Below are positions 7,481 through 18,000 of a DNA stretch of 64,000 bases, piece by piece. Position numbers and translations under genes: made by a program. Every line of letters starts with the position of its first letter. Position 1 is the first letter of the stretch. A model generated the notes under the pieces. That model saw only the letters and a list, made by a program, of their open reading frames with translations. It was not told where the DNA came from and did not search any database. The DNA comes from CAZMSD01 sp964568855 (GTDB taxonomy: Bacteria > CAIWAD01): NCBI GenBank assembly GCA_964568855.1, contig CAZMSD010000002.1, positions 62,001 through 126,000 on the forward strand. The letters run 5' to 3'.

Positions 7481-8116
7481 TCAGCCTGAATCTGCAGTGG
7501 AATTGAGGCGCAGGTGGACGGTGGCGTCTTCCTGCAGGATCAGGATCAGGTTGTTGGAGTACTTCGAACGGGTGATGATGAACTTGGATTCCGAATCGTA
7601 GCCGTCCTCTTCCGCGTCCAGGCGAAGTCCCTTGAAGCGAATCGTGTGACTGCCGTCGGGCTCCTTGAGCACGCTGCCGTGGAAGCCCGTGCTGAAGTGG
7701 AAATCCCAGGCCTCGGGGCCGGTATGAGTGAAATCCGCCGTCACGCCGTCCTTGTAGGCCACGTGGTAGCTGCCCACCCTCTCGAGCCCCAGCTCGATCT
7801 TCTGCAGCTTGTGATACTCGCGGCTGATCTCCTGGGGGCGCTTGTGGAACAGTAACTCGGGCAGCGAGTGGTCGTCGTGCCAGTCGACAAGAAAGAACTT
7901 GCGGTACTCGATCTCCCCCTGCAGCTCTTCGGAGGTCGAGAAGCCGCCCAGGATCGTGGCCTTGTAAGACACGGACTGGTTCTTCAGGCGAATCGTGGCC
8001 CGGCTCTCCCGGTCCTGGACTATCCGCAGGATCGGATTGAGATACTCCACGGAGAATTCCCTCTCCGGATATCGCAGGTGGAGGGTCGTGTCGTTCAGCA
8101 GGGGCAGTCGGTTCAT
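7481..8116 (-). CDS. Hypothetical protein
   Basis: 211 residues, soluble, no signal peptide, no membrane segment and no motif I recognise. The composition is beta-rich with many charged residues (for example EIEYRKFFLVDWHDDH). ATG 8116 has AGGAAG about ten bases upstream. It is flanked by single genes rather than an operon. Codon use looks like its neighbours, so I regard it as a real gene of unknown role. Confidence 0.6.
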   Translation of the reverse strand: MNRLPLLNDTTLHLRYPEREFSVEYLNPILRIVQDRESRATIRLKNQSVSYKATILGGFSTSEELQGEIEYRKFFLVDWHDDHSLPELLFHKRPQEISREYHKLQKIELGLERVGSYHVAYKDGVTADFTHTGPEAWDFHFSTGFHGSVLKEPDGSHTIRFKGLRLDAEEDGYDSESKFIITRSKYSNNLILILQEDATVHLRLNSTADSG

Positions 8117-8293
8117 GATCTACATCTTCCTGGATAGAAAACCTCAGAGTGTGAGGAAATTAACAAATATCCTACGAAGGAGTAGCCGATCATGCATAAC
8201 CGAACCGGCTTCGATCGACTTTGCCGGCCAGGAGTGCCGCCTGTACAGGAATCATAAATCCGGTTTTCCCGGTGCGGCGCGGTTGCCGGGCCC

Positions 8294-9337
8294 TCAGACG
8301 ATTTCCGTGACCCAGCCCTCGGGGGCCTCCTCCTCCCCATGCTTTATCGCCCGCAGGCTCCGCCGCAGCGCCCGAGCCAGACGCTCCTCCCTGAACTTCA
8401 GCTCCCGGTCCTCGGCGTGAAGCTCCCGGACCGGCTGGACGGTCCACGCGGTTCCCGTGCAGAAGAGTTCCGCGCCCTCCGTGAAGACCTCCTCGGCCGG
8501 CAGGGGACGCTCTTCGACGGGGCGTCCCTCCTGCTTCAGCAGGTGTATCACGGAATCGCGTGTTACACCGGCCAGGATCTGGTCGTCGAGCGGAGGCGTG
8601 ACCACCGTACCGTCCGCCCTGAGCAGGAACAGGTTGGCCCCGCTGGATTCCGTCAGGCAATCGAGCGTGGGGGCGTCCGAGTAAACCACGTCGTCGTATC
8701 CGCGTCGCCTCCATTCCCCGGCGACGCTCAGGCCGCCCGCGTAGTTGCAGATGGCCTTGGCGGCGCCCGTCCCGCCTGCGGTCACACGCGCCCGGCGCAG
8801 CAGGCGCAGGCGCAGACCCTTGGTCTCGCCCGGAAAGTATTCTCCCACGGGGCTGCAGTAGGCCAGCATGGTGAAGCGGCGGCATGGTTTGAGTCCCAGC
8901 TGGGGCTCGTGAGCGAACTCGAGCGGACGGATGTAGAGGCTTCCCTCGCCCGCGGGCGGAAGGTGTCTCCGGTTGCGCCGGGCCAGGTCCTCGACGATCT
9001 CGCGGAAGCGCCCCTCCGGAAAGGCGGGCATCCACATGGCTCCGGCGGAGCGGGCGAAGCGCCGCGCATGGCGGTTCGTGCGGAAGAGCAGCATCCTTCC
9101 GTCGCGCGCGCGGTGAACCTTGAGTCCCTCGAAAATGCCCAGCCCGTAGGACAGCACCGCCGCGGCGGGCGAGATCCCGAACTCGCCGAGGGGAAGGAAT
9201 TCACCCCGGTCCCAGACGGGATCGCCCTCCGCGTCTCCCCGGGCGATGTAATACTCGTCCGTGGGCTGAAAACCGAAGGGGCGGGGGTTCGCAGGATCCG
9301 TTCCCGCCCCTCGTGTTTCGACAGATTGAGAGTTCAT
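8294..9337 (-). CDS. ilvE: Branched-chain amino acid aminotransferase
   Basis: 347 residues, fold-type IV PLP aminotransferase (BCAT-II-like length). The PLP lysine lies in TGAAKAICNYAGG, the cofactor-holding Glu and phosphate loop in LTESSGANLF, and the N-terminal SYGLGIFEGLKVHR segment is diagnostic. It transfers amino groups between Leu/Ile/Val and 2-oxoglutarate. I place the start at ATG 9337 (MNSQSVETRG), preceded by GGAG seven bases upstream, rather than the GTG at 9370. It follows tyrA by 58 bases on the same strand, which suggests a small amino-acid operon and leaves room for aromatic substrates too. Confidence 0.88.
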   Translation of the reverse strand: MNSQSVETRGAGTDPANPRPFGFQPTDEYYIARGDAEGDPVWDRGEFLPLGEFGISPAAAVLSYGLGIFEGLKVHRARDGRMLLFRTNRHARRFARSAGAMWMPAFPEGRFREIVEDLARRNRRHLPPAGEGSLYIRPLEFAHEPQLGLKPCRRFTMLAYCSPVGEYFPGETKGLRLRLLRRARVTAGGTGAAKAICNYAGGLSVAGEWRRRGYDDVVYSDAPTLDCLTESSGANLFLLRADGTVVTPPLDDQILAGVTRDSVIHLLKQEGRPVEERPLPAEEVFTEGAELFCTGTAWTVQPVRELHAEDRELKFREERLARALRRSLRAIKHGEEEAPEGWVTEIV

Positions 9338-9395
9338 TTCGATCTCCGTCGTTCCGATCCGGGCGCCCACCGTGGCCGGTCCGGATCCACGGCAT

Positions 9396-10472
9396 TCAGC
9401 TCTCGTCCCGGGAGTATTCCGACCATTCCTCCATCAGGGCCCTGAACTCCGCCGGTCCCTCCGCCGCCGCGCTGAGTCGGATACGCTCCAGGCCGCGCCT
9501 GAAGGCCTCGAACAACTCATCGCGGTGATCGTTGATGCGCTGGATGTTGTAATACAATTCGGGATTTTCGGACATCACCTCGGAAGTGACCTTGAGCTGC
9601 TTGTTGAAGGTGGTCCCGCCAAGCGAACGCAGCTCGTCGAATGGCATGCCGGAGGAGCTCAGGACCTCGCCCATGGCCAGGTTCACCAGGTGCGGCAGGT
9701 TGAGCACCCAGGTCATGTAGCGGTCGTGCTGCTCGAGTGGCAGGCGGACGATCCGCGCCGCCGTGTCGCGGAAGAGCCCCTCCGCGAAATCCTCGGCCTC
9801 CGCGCAACCGGCTGTGCAGACCACCAGGTTCTGGCCCGAGAGCAGGTCCGTGTCCGGTCCGAACATGGGGTGGATGCTGGCCAGTTTCAGTCCGCCGCGG
9901 ATCCCTTCGCGGACGGTCCGCAGGAGATGCGACTTGAGCGAGGCGATCTCGAGCACCACGCCGGAGGGCCGGGCCGCGATCATTTCTTCCAGCACGGAAC
10001 GCATGGTTCCCAGCGGCGTGGCCAGCAGCACCAGGTCCGCCCCCTCGACGCCCCCGACAATCGTGTCGTCCTGCTCCACCACCCGCACCCGGTAGCCCAG
10101 GGAGCCCGCGTAGCGGACCAGCCAGCGGCCCATCAATCCGCCTCCGCCCACCACGCAGCAGAGTCCGCCGCCCGCCGTCTCGCGCGGAGCCCGCTCGGCC
10201 ACCTGCAGCCGCACCGCTCCCCGGATCAGCGAGAGCGCGATCTCCTCCAGCAGCCCGGCGTCCATATCATGCTCGCCGGCCAATTCACGCATCCGCTCCA
10301 GAACCTGTTTCTCCACGCTGTAGTCTCTCACGGGCGCGCCGCGTTCCTCCTTCCACCGGCCTATTCGTCGCGCCAGCTCGAGGCGTCGCGCCACCAGGTC
10401 CGCGATTCCCGCGTCCACATCGCGGATCTCCTCCCGCAGGACCTCCAGCTCGGACTGTTCATTCTTCGTCAT
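9396..10472 (-). CDS. tyrA: Bifunctional chorismate mutase / prephenate dehydrogenase
   Basis: 358 residues. Residues about 1-90 form an AroQ-type chorismate mutase (LREEIRDVDAGIADLVARR, then GRWKEERG). Residues about 105-358 are a prephenate dehydrogenase with the NAD-binding loop CVVGGGGLMGRWL and the catalytic His in ASIHPMFGPD. The fusion converts chorismate to 4-hydroxyphenylpyruvate for tyrosine. The order of domains is that of enterobacterial TyrA. The start is ATG 10472; a longer frame upstream has no supporting homology. The ribosome-binding site is weak. It is co-transcribed with ilvE and divergent from the TPR kinase. Confidence 0.9.
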   Translation of the reverse strand: MTKNEQSELEVLREEIRDVDAGIADLVARRLELARRIGRWKEERGAPVRDYSVEKQVLERMRELAGEHDMDAGLLEEIALSLIRGAVRLQVAERAPRETAGGGLCCVVGGGGLMGRWLVRYAGSLGYRVRVVEQDDTIVGGVEGADLVLLATPLGTMRSVLEEMIAARPSGVVLEIASLKSHLLRTVREGIRGGLKLASIHPMFGPDTDLLSGQNLVVCTAGCAEAEDFAEGLFRDTAARIVRLPLEQHDRYMTWVLNLPHLVNLAMGEVLSSSGMPFDELRSLGGTTFNKQLKVTSEVMSENPELYYNIQRINDHRDELFEAFRRGLERIRLSAAAEGPAEFRALMEEWSEYSRDES

Positions 10473-10795
10473 GAAATCAGTACCCGGAATTAGTGCCTGT
10501 TCACACTCTCGCGTACGTCGCGTTGTCACACGGGGACCGATCCGGCGGGCGGCGCCATCGCAACGGACACGCCCGACATCGGCCCGGCGGGCCGGCATCA
10601 AATTACCACTCGGCGCCCTGCCATTCGCAACGCATTACCTTAGCACGCGAAAACGGCTGAATATCCGCCGCAAAATCCGGATTTTGGTATTTGAGAGAAG
10701 TTCAATACGCCACCTTTCGCCACATGCTGTCGCCGGTTCATTCGTTCTGCAAGTCCCGTGAGACATCTCCCCCCGCTGGGCTTCCGCGGGCGGAG
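10473..10795. promoter_or_regulatory. Divergent intergenic region with a 16-bp perfect palindrome
   Basis: A 323-base spacer separates tyrA (minus) from the TPR histidine kinase (plus). It contains a perfect 16-bp palindrome, CAAAATCCGGATTTTG, at 10671-10686, about 110 bases before the kinase start and in a locally AT-rich stretch. This is a plausible operator. I see no convincing -35/-10 pair and no gene. Confidence 0.5.
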
Positions 10796-13243
10796 ATGAA
10801 TACGCGCCGAGGCGCCCGCAATCCCGGATTCGCTTCGATCGGCCCGATCCTCGCTCTGTTGTTTCTGGTCGCGCTGGGCGCGCTTCAAGCGCCGGCGGCG
10901 GAGGACGCGGTTTCCGACAGCCTGGCGCGAATCCTGCACAAGCTCTCCGGACGCGAGCGGATCGCGGCGCTGCACGAGCTGGCCAGGCACCTGCGGAGCA
11001 GCGACCCTTCCGCCTGCGTCGCGGCGGCCCGGGAGGCCCTGGCCCTCGCCCGGGAACTGCAGCTGGAAGAGCCGGAGGTCCATTCTCTGCGCCTGCTCGG
11101 CGGCGGTTACTACAAGTCCGGCCTCGAGGATTCGGCCCTTGCGTACTTCGAGGAGGGGCTCGAACTGTCCCGGCGGATCGGCTTCCTCAAGGGGCAGGCG
11201 GACCTCCTGGGGAACATCGGCCTGATCTTCGACCACCGCCAGGCACACGAGCAGGCGCTCGGGCACCTGGAGTCAGCGCTGGCGATCTACGGCGAACTGG
11301 CCGACAGCAGCGGCCTGGCGCGCACGCTGCACAGCCTGGGCAACACCTGCTGGCACCTGGCGGAGTATCACGACGCCCACGATTACTACGGCAAGGCCCT
11401 GGACGTTCATCGACTCCGCGGAAACCGCGAGCGCGAAGCCTCCACCCTGAACAACCTGGGCAACGTGGAGTTGCGCCTGGGGCGGGCCGACCGTGCCCTG
11501 GAGCGCTACCTGGCCTCGCTGCGGATCCGCGAGGGACTGGGGGGAGATTCCAAGCTGGCCCATTCACTGAGCAACCTGGGCAGCTTCTTCCTCATGCGGG
11601 ACCAGTTCGAGCGCGCGGGGGAGTACATCGGGCGGGCCCTGGAAATCTACCGCAAGCTGGGCGACCGCAAGCGGGAGGTTTCGGCGCTGGCCAATCTGGG
11701 CGTGATCCAGAGGGAACTGGGCGAATACGAAGCAGCGACCGCCGCCCAGGAGGAAGTGCTGGCGCTGCAGCGCGAGCTGCGTAACCGCCCCGGGGAAGCG
11801 ACGGCCCTGAACAACCTGGGCAGCGCACTGTGCTACCTCGACCAGCCCGACCGCGCGCTGGAGTGCTACGCGCAGGCCCTGTCGATCCGCCGCTCGCTCG
11901 ACGACCGCCAGGGAATCGTCGATGTGCGCAACAACCTGGGAAGCCTGCTGCACGACCTGGGCCGATCGGCGGAGGCCCTCCCGCATCTCGAAAACGCCCT
12001 TGCGCTGGCCCGGGAAATCGGCGACAAGGAAGGCGCGGCGACCGGCCTGGAGATGCTCCGCGTGATCCACTCCGCCCGTGGCGACTACCGCAGGGCCTAC
12101 GACTTCGCGCAGCAGCTGCACGTGCTGCAGGACAGTCTGAACAGCCTCGAGCTGCGGAAGACGGTCACCGAGCTGGAGCTGCGCTTCGACACGGAGCGCA
12201 AGGAGCGGGCGATCGAGCTGCTCGAGGCGGATGCCGAAATCCGGGAACTCAAGCTGCGGGGGCACCGGCGGACCCTCGGCCTGCTGTCGGCCATCCTGGG
12301 CCTGGTGCTGCTGCTGATTCTCTTCCTGGTCCAGCGCCAGCGCCGCGAACGGCGGATCAACCGCCTCTTGTCGCAGCAGCAGATTGAGCTGGAAGCGAGT
12401 CGCTCCGAGCTGGCCCTCCTCAACCGCGACCTGGAGTGCAGGGTCGAGGAAGAGGTGCGCACCCGGCGCGAGCAGGAAGAGAAGGCGATCCTGCAGGCCC
12501 GCCTGGCCTCCCTGGGAGAACTGGCGGCAGGCATCGCCCACGAGATCAACCAACCCCTGCAGAGCATCGCGTTTTCCCTGGACAACGTGAGCCTGGCCGT
12601 ATCCGAGGGCCGGGCGGAGAGGCCCTACCTGCAGAGCAAGCTCGAGCTGCTGTTCTCCGACATCGATCGGATGCAGCACATCATCGATCATATCCGCAAC
12701 TTCTCGCGCAGGCAGAGCCCCGAGAGGCACGAACCTTTCGACGTGAACGAGTGCCTGCGCAACGCCCTGGGCATGGTGGGGCAGCAGTACAGGAACCACG
12801 GGATCATCGTCGAAGAAGCGCTGGCCGAGGGACTCCGTCCGGTGGAGGGCAACATCTTCCGTTTCGAACAGGTGGTGCTCAACCTGCTCTCCAACGCCAG
12901 GGACGCTGTGGAGGACCGTGCGCGAAAGATGGACGGGGAGAGCGGTGAAGGCGGTTCGGCTGTCTCACACGAACCGCGCATCCGGCTGGAAAGCCGCCGG
13001 GAGAACGACCGGATCCTGGTGGCCGTGGAGGACAACGGCGTCGGCATCCCTGGGGACCAGCTCGAGAACCTCTTCCTGCCCTTCTTCACCACCAAGGATC
13101 CCGGAAAGGGCACGGGCCTGGGCCTGTCCATCTCCTTCGGTATCGTCAAGGAGATGGGCGGAGAAATCAACGTTGACAGCGAAGCGGGCCGCGGCACACG
13201 TGTCACAGTCGCGCTTCCCGTCGCGGGGAAGGGGGTTCGTTGA
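10796..13243 (+). CDS. Secreted/periplasmic TPR-sensor histidine kinase
   Basis: 815 residues. A signal peptide (NTRRGARNPG, a hydrophobic stretch, QAPAAED) leads to about nine TPR units of exactly 40 residues (residues about 60-430). Next come a coiled coil, one membrane segment (about 495-520), a cytoplasmic coiled coil, a HisKA domain (GIAHEINQP, His near 581) and a GHKL ATPase (N-box NLLSNARDAV, G1 EDNGVGIP, then FFTTKDPGKGTGLGLSIS). TPR arrays usually bind protein or peptide, so the ligand is probably a periplasmic protein. ATG 10796 was chosen because it places the signal peptide correctly, although GGCGGAG is very close to it. The stop overlaps the start of the NtrC-type regulator, its evident partner. 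Confidence 0.85.
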   Translation: MNTRRGARNPGFASIGPILALLFLVALGALQAPAAEDAVSDSLARILHKLSGRERIAALHELARHLRSSDPSACVAAAREALALARELQLEEPEVHSLRLLGGGYYKSGLEDSALAYFEEGLELSRRIGFLKGQADLLGNIGLIFDHRQAHEQALGHLESALAIYGELADSSGLARTLHSLGNTCWHLAEYHDAHDYYGKALDVHRLRGNREREASTLNNLGNVELRLGRADRALERYLASLRIREGLGGDSKLAHSLSNLGSFFLMRDQFERAGEYIGRALEIYRKLGDRKREVSALANLGVIQRELGEYEAATAAQEEVLALQRELRNRPGEATALNNLGSALCYLDQPDRALECYAQALSIRRSLDDRQGIVDVRNNLGSLLHDLGRSAEALPHLENALALAREIGDKEGAATGLEMLRVIHSARGDYRRAYDFAQQLHVLQDSLNSLELRKTVTELELRFDTERKERAIELLEADAEIRELKLRGHRRTLGLLSAILGLVLLLILFLVQRQRRERRINRLLSQQQIELEASRSELALLNRDLECRVEEEVRTRREQEEKAILQARLASLGELAAGIAHEINQPLQSIAFSLDNVSLAVSEGRAERPYLQSKLELLFSDIDRMQHIIDHIRNFSRRQSPERHEPFDVNECLRNALGMVGQQYRNHGIIVEEALAEGLRPVEGNIFRFEQVVLNLLSNARDAVEDRARKMDGESGEGGSAVSHEPRIRLESRRENDRILVAVEDNGVGIPGDQLENLFLPFFTTKDPGKGTGLGLSISFGIVKEMGGEINVDSEAGRGTRVTVALPVAGKGVR

Positions 13244-14646
13244 TGAGTGCATCGACTGAGGAAACGGGCAGGCACCTGTCGGTGCTGATCCTCGACGACG
13301 AGCCGCGTATCACGGACGAGCTCTCGGAGTACCTGGGAGGCCGCGGTTTCGCCACGCGCGCCGCCCAGAAGCCATCGGATGCCCTGGAGCAGTTACGCCG
13401 GCAGCCGGCGGATATCCTGATCCTCGACCTCCGCCTGCCCGAGATGGACGGACTTAAGGTGCTCAAGCGGGTGCGGAAAGACCACCCGGACACCGAGGTG
13501 ATCATGATCACCGGGCACGGCGACATGAACACCGTGATCGAGGCCCTGCGACACGGAGCCATCGACTTCCTGCGCAAGCCCTTCCGCCACATGGACGTGC
13601 AGGTGGCCATCGAGCGCACCAGCAAATTCCTGGAGCTGCAGCACCGGGTGCGCCTGGCGGAAGATCGCACCTCGCTGATCTCGCGCGAGCTCGAGCAGCG
13701 CATCGAGCGCGATTTCATCGGCGAGAGCAAGGCCATCCACGGGGTCCTGGAGCGTTCAATGCAGGCCGCGGAATTCAGCAACATCAACGCGCTGATCACC
13801 GGCGAGAGCGGTACCGGCAAGGAGATCGTGGCCAGGATCATCCATCACGCCAGCGACCGCCGGCAGCGGGGTTTCTTCGCCGTCAACTGTGCCACGATTC
13901 CAGAAAACCTGATGGAGAGCGAGTTCTTCGGCCATCGCCGCGGCGCCTTCACCGGCGCGGATCGCGACAAGCTGGGCTTCTTCGAACTGGCCCGGGGAGG
14001 CACGCTGTTCCTCGACGAGATCGCCGAGACCACGCCCACCCTGCAGGTGAAACTCCTGCGCGCCATCGAAGAGAAGCGCATCCGCCGCCTGGGCGATCGC
14101 GATGAGACCGAGGTGGACGTCCGGGTGGTGGCCGCCACCAACCGCGAGCTGGAGGACCTGATCGGCAAGGACAGATTCCGGCTCGACCTGTATCACCGCC
14201 TGAACACGATCCAGATCCACATTCCGCCGCTGCGCGAGCGGCCGCAGGACATCCAGCCCCTGCTGGAGCACTTCGTCGAATCCTTTTCGCGACGCATCGG
14301 CCGCCCCGTTCCGCGGATCGGAGCCTCGCTGGTCCAGGTTTTGCGGGGTTACGAATTCCCGGGAAACGTGAGGGAATTGAAAAACCTGGTGGAACGCGCC
14401 ATGATCATCTGCGACAGGAATGAACTGGATCCCGCGAGCTTCCCGCTGCCGGGAAAACCTGCGGAACCTGCAAGAGGCGAACCCGCGGATCTGAACCTTG
14501 AAAAACAAGAATGTCGCCTGATCCAGGAGGCTCTCCTGGCGGCTGGACAGAACCAGATCCGGGCCGCCGAACTTCTGGGCATCTCGCGACACGCCTTGAT
14601 CCGGCGGATGGAAAAACACGGATTGCGCCGCCCCGAAGAGCCATGA
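13243..14646 (+). CDS. NtrC-family sigma54-dependent response regulator
   Basis: 467 residues: a receiver domain with acidic pair DDE (18-20), phospho-acceptor Asp62 in ILDLRLPEMDG and Lys in FLRKPF; an AAA+ domain with Walker A GESGTGKEIV, the sigma54-contact loop GAFTGAD and Walker B GTLFLDEIAE; and a Fis-type helix-turn-helix (AAELLGISRHALIRRME). It hydrolyses ATP to open sigma54 promoters after phosphorylation by the TPR kinase. Its ATG shares bases with the kinase stop (TGATG), so the two are translationally coupled. The gene directly downstream, across a 428-base gap, has a good sigma54 promoter. Confidence 0.93.
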   Translation: MSASTEETGRHLSVLILDDEPRITDELSEYLGGRGFATRAAQKPSDALEQLRRQPADILILDLRLPEMDGLKVLKRVRKDHPDTEVIMITGHGDMNTVIEALRHGAIDFLRKPFRHMDVQVAIERTSKFLELQHRVRLAEDRTSLISRELEQRIERDFIGESKAIHGVLERSMQAAEFSNINALITGESGTGKEIVARIIHHASDRRQRGFFAVNCATIPENLMESEFFGHRRGAFTGADRDKLGFFELARGGTLFLDEIAETTPTLQVKLLRAIEEKRIRRLGDRDETEVDVRVVAATNRELEDLIGKDRFRLDLYHRLNTIQIHIPPLRERPQDIQPLLEHFVESFSRRIGRPVPRIGASLVQVLRGYEFPGNVRELKNLVERAMIICDRNELDPASFPLPGKPAEPARGEPADLNLEKQECRLIQEALLAAGQNQIRAAELLGISRHALIRRMEKHGLRRPEEP

Positions 14647-14649
14647 TCC

Positions 14650-14667
14650 CTGTGCGATTCCGCACAG
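14650..14667 (+). other. Stem-loop just after the NtrC-type gene
   Basis: CTGTGCG-ATTC-CGCACAG, a perfect 7-bp stem with a 4-base loop, starts four bases after the stop codon. No T-run follows, so it is either a Rho-assisted end, a 3' stabilising structure, or a binding site. Confidence 0.4.
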
Positions 14668-14902
14668 TGTGCGTTATCGCGCGTTCGTTTTCGAACACTC
14701 GCCGCTCAGGAGTCAGCGCCTCCGGAAGCGGGCATCCATCTCCGGCCATACCCGCCACAATCCTGATATCGGATTTGATCCCCCTTCATTAATCACAATT
14801 ACTTGATAATCTAGAAGTTAAATTTCGTTCCAGGCCTGATCAGCATTCCTGCAGGGCGCAACCGTCCTTTGGAATTCCCCCACCTCGCAGATCACGGAAT
14901 TC

Positions 14903-14918
14903 TGGCACGCTCTTGGCT
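14903..14918 (+). promoter_or_regulatory. Sigma54 promoter upstream of the first secreted protease gene
   Basis: TGGCACGCTCTTGGCT has the perfect -24 element TGGCAC and a -12 GC at exactly the required spacing; only one base of TTGCT is changed. It lies 157 bases before the ATG at 15075 and about 260 bases after the NtrC-type gene. The remaining intergenic sequence (14668-14902) is AT-rich in part, contains no gene, and could hold enhancer sites. Confidence 0.65.
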
Positions 14919-15074
14919 TCCTGCCGAGAGTCAGATCCCGGTGTGGCGCCAGCGATTTCAGCATCACAGCTACTCCCCGGATCCATGTGTGTTACATCAG
15001 CAATTACTTCCGAGCCTCCACAGAGCAGCAGCTTGAACCGGCACCTCAGGCCCGGCCGAAAGAAAGAGAAGGCC

Positions 15075-18000
15075 ATGCGCAAGAAAGACTGGACTCTTAT
15101 ACCGGTGCTCAGCCTGCTGCTGGCATCCACGGCGCAGGCGGTGTACCTGCGGGACATCCCGCGGACCTTCAGGCAGCCGGACGGAACACAGCTTCAGTGC
15201 TTCCTCACCGGCGATGAATTCCACCGTCGCCTGCACGACGCGGAGGGCTACACGATCATCAGGAATCCGGCGACCGGGTATTTCGTGTACGCCGATCGCG
15301 CTACCGCAGATCGGCAGGGAGACGATTCGCGATACCTGCCGCTGTTCCCCTCGTCGCTGGTGGCGGGCGTCGCCGATCCCGCGGCGGCGGGGCTGGAATC
15401 CGGCCTGGACTTCGTGCCCGAACCGGCGCGCCGGGAACAGGCTCAGCGGCGCCGGCTGGTACTGGATGAATCCTGTCGCACGCCCACCACTGGTACCTTC
15501 AACAACCTGATCGTCTTCATCCGTTTCTCGGACCAGGCTTCCATCAGCGAGCCCTTCTCCTTCTTCGACGGTATCGTGAACGGCGGTTCCGGCAATACGC
15601 AGAACGTGTATTACGACGAGGTCTCGGACGGGCAGCTCGACGTTCAGACCGACTTCTACCCCGAACCCGCCGGAGAGACGGTGAACGCCTATGTCGATCC
15701 GCAGGTGCGCGACTACTACCGGCCCTACGACCCGGTGGACAACCCCGTCGGCTACGCGGACGGCGACGAGCGCAAGCTGCGGGAGCACACCCTGCTGCGC
15801 GACGCGGTGGACTTCGCCGAGAGCCAGATCCCGGTTTCTCCGAACCTGGACATGGACGGTGACGGCCAGGTGGACAACGTGAACTTCGTGATCCAGGGCG
15901 ACGCGAACTCGGGGATTCTCTGGCCTCACTGGTGGGTCCTGGATACCTACACGGTGGAGATCAACGGGCTGCGGGTCTGGGAATACGACATCAACCTGGT
16001 GGGTTACTACGAGACGGGGGTGCTGTGTCACGAATTCGGTCACACCTTGGGTCTGCCCGACCTCTACATCTACGAGGACAATCCCTTCGGTCACTCCCCG
16101 GTCAGCGTCTGGGACATCATGGCTTCCACCGCGGACCCGCCCCAGCACATGAGCGCCTACCAGAAGTGGCATTACCTGGGCTGGACCGCGGACTATCCGG
16201 AGCTCACCGTGGACGGCACCTACAGCCTGTACCCGCTGTCCACCCAGCCCTTCGAGGGGTTCCGCATTCCCTCGCCCTACAGCGGCACGGAGTACTTCGC
16301 CGTGGAGTACCGCAGGGACGAAGGGACCTTCGAATCCTCGCTGCCCGGATCGGGCCTGATCGTCCATCGCATCAATACGCTGGGGGACGGCAACGAATAC
16401 GGACCCTGGGAGATCTATGTCTACCGGCCGGGGGTTCGCCCACCAGCAACGGCGACCCGTACACGGCCTACTTCTCGCAGCAATCAGGCCGCACCGAGAT
16501 CAACGACTTCACGGATCCCTACTGTTTCCTCAGCGACGGCTCGGCCGGCGGGCTGGACCTGCACAGCGTGTCGAGCGCGGAAGCCAACATCCTCTTCACG
16601 CTGGGGAACAATCCCATCAACACCTGGACCGGCCTGGTGAACAACAACTGGCACGCGAGCGGCAACTGGACCAAGGCCGCCGTTCCCATCGGTACGGACA
16701 TCGTCGTGATACCGGCGACCGTGCCCGAATCGCCGCGGATCTACAGCAGCGACGCAGAGTGCGGCGAACTGCAGATCCAGAGCGGCTCGGACCTGTCGAT
16801 CTGGGACGAGATGCTGACGGTCAACGGCGATGTGACAGTGGAAGGGACCCTGGACCTGGAGACCTCCAGCGCGCTGCTGAACATCTACGGCGACCTGGTC
16901 TACGAAGCGGGCGGCGTCGGCACTAGTCACGACGACGCCACGACGAAGGTCCGGGGGGATCTGATCTGCGAAACGGGCAGCGACGTGGAACTGGGCGACG
17001 TGGACATGCTGGGACCCGCCGACGCCGTCATCAGTTTCCGCGCCTCGACCGGAGGCGTGAACGACCTCGTGGTGGACAAATCAGGCGCCCTGCTGGAGCA
17101 GGACACTTCTTCGGATACCCTCAGGATCAACGGCGACCTGAACGTGATGCCCTTCACTTCCGTGCACTTCACCGGATACGACGGCGTCAAGCTGGGCGGA
17201 GACTTGTACGACATCTCCGCCACGAGCATTCAGTTCGACTGGATCTTGACGATGGCGGGCGCGGGTGATCAGCACATCTTCGCCGGCGACGACCTGCAGT
17301 TGAACAACCTGGCCATCGCGTGCGAGGACACGGTGTCGATTACGGGGGAGCTTGACGTGAACGGCTGGGTGCGGATCGAAAGCGGCGTCTTCGCACCGGG
17401 AACGAACGTGATACGCCTGGGCGGCAACTGGATCAACAGCGTGGGGCCGGCGGCGTTCGACGAGACCGGCAGCAGGGTGATCCTCGACGGATCGAGCGAC
17501 CAGACCATCAACAGCGAAGTTTTCGACGAACTGGAACTGTGGCTGGATTCACCCCACGCGGACATGAAGATCCAGAGCGGCGAGGCCGTGACCTGCTCCA
17601 TCTTCGACTGGGTCAACGGAAGTATGCTGATCGAGAACGGCAGTTTCACGGCTCTCGATCTGGAAGATCCGAGTATCACGTGGCCGATCGACATCTACGA
17701 CGGCAGCGTGGACCTGCACCAGGACGCCACAAGCTACGTGGACGTGAACGAAGACATCAGCATCGATTCCGGAACGCTGAGCATTCACGGCGGGCACTTC
17801 ACGGGCAGTTACTGGGCCAACAGCTGGGCCTGCAACATCGACCTGGACAACGGGGCTGTACTTGATTTCACCGGCGTGGGCATCGTGATTCCCGACAGCG
17901 GTAATCTGCTGAACGTCCACATGGATTCGGATTGCGTGATCCGCACCGTGGGCGGCTTCGACAGCCGCCGACCCGGCTTCAGCGTGAACGGCGGGACGCT

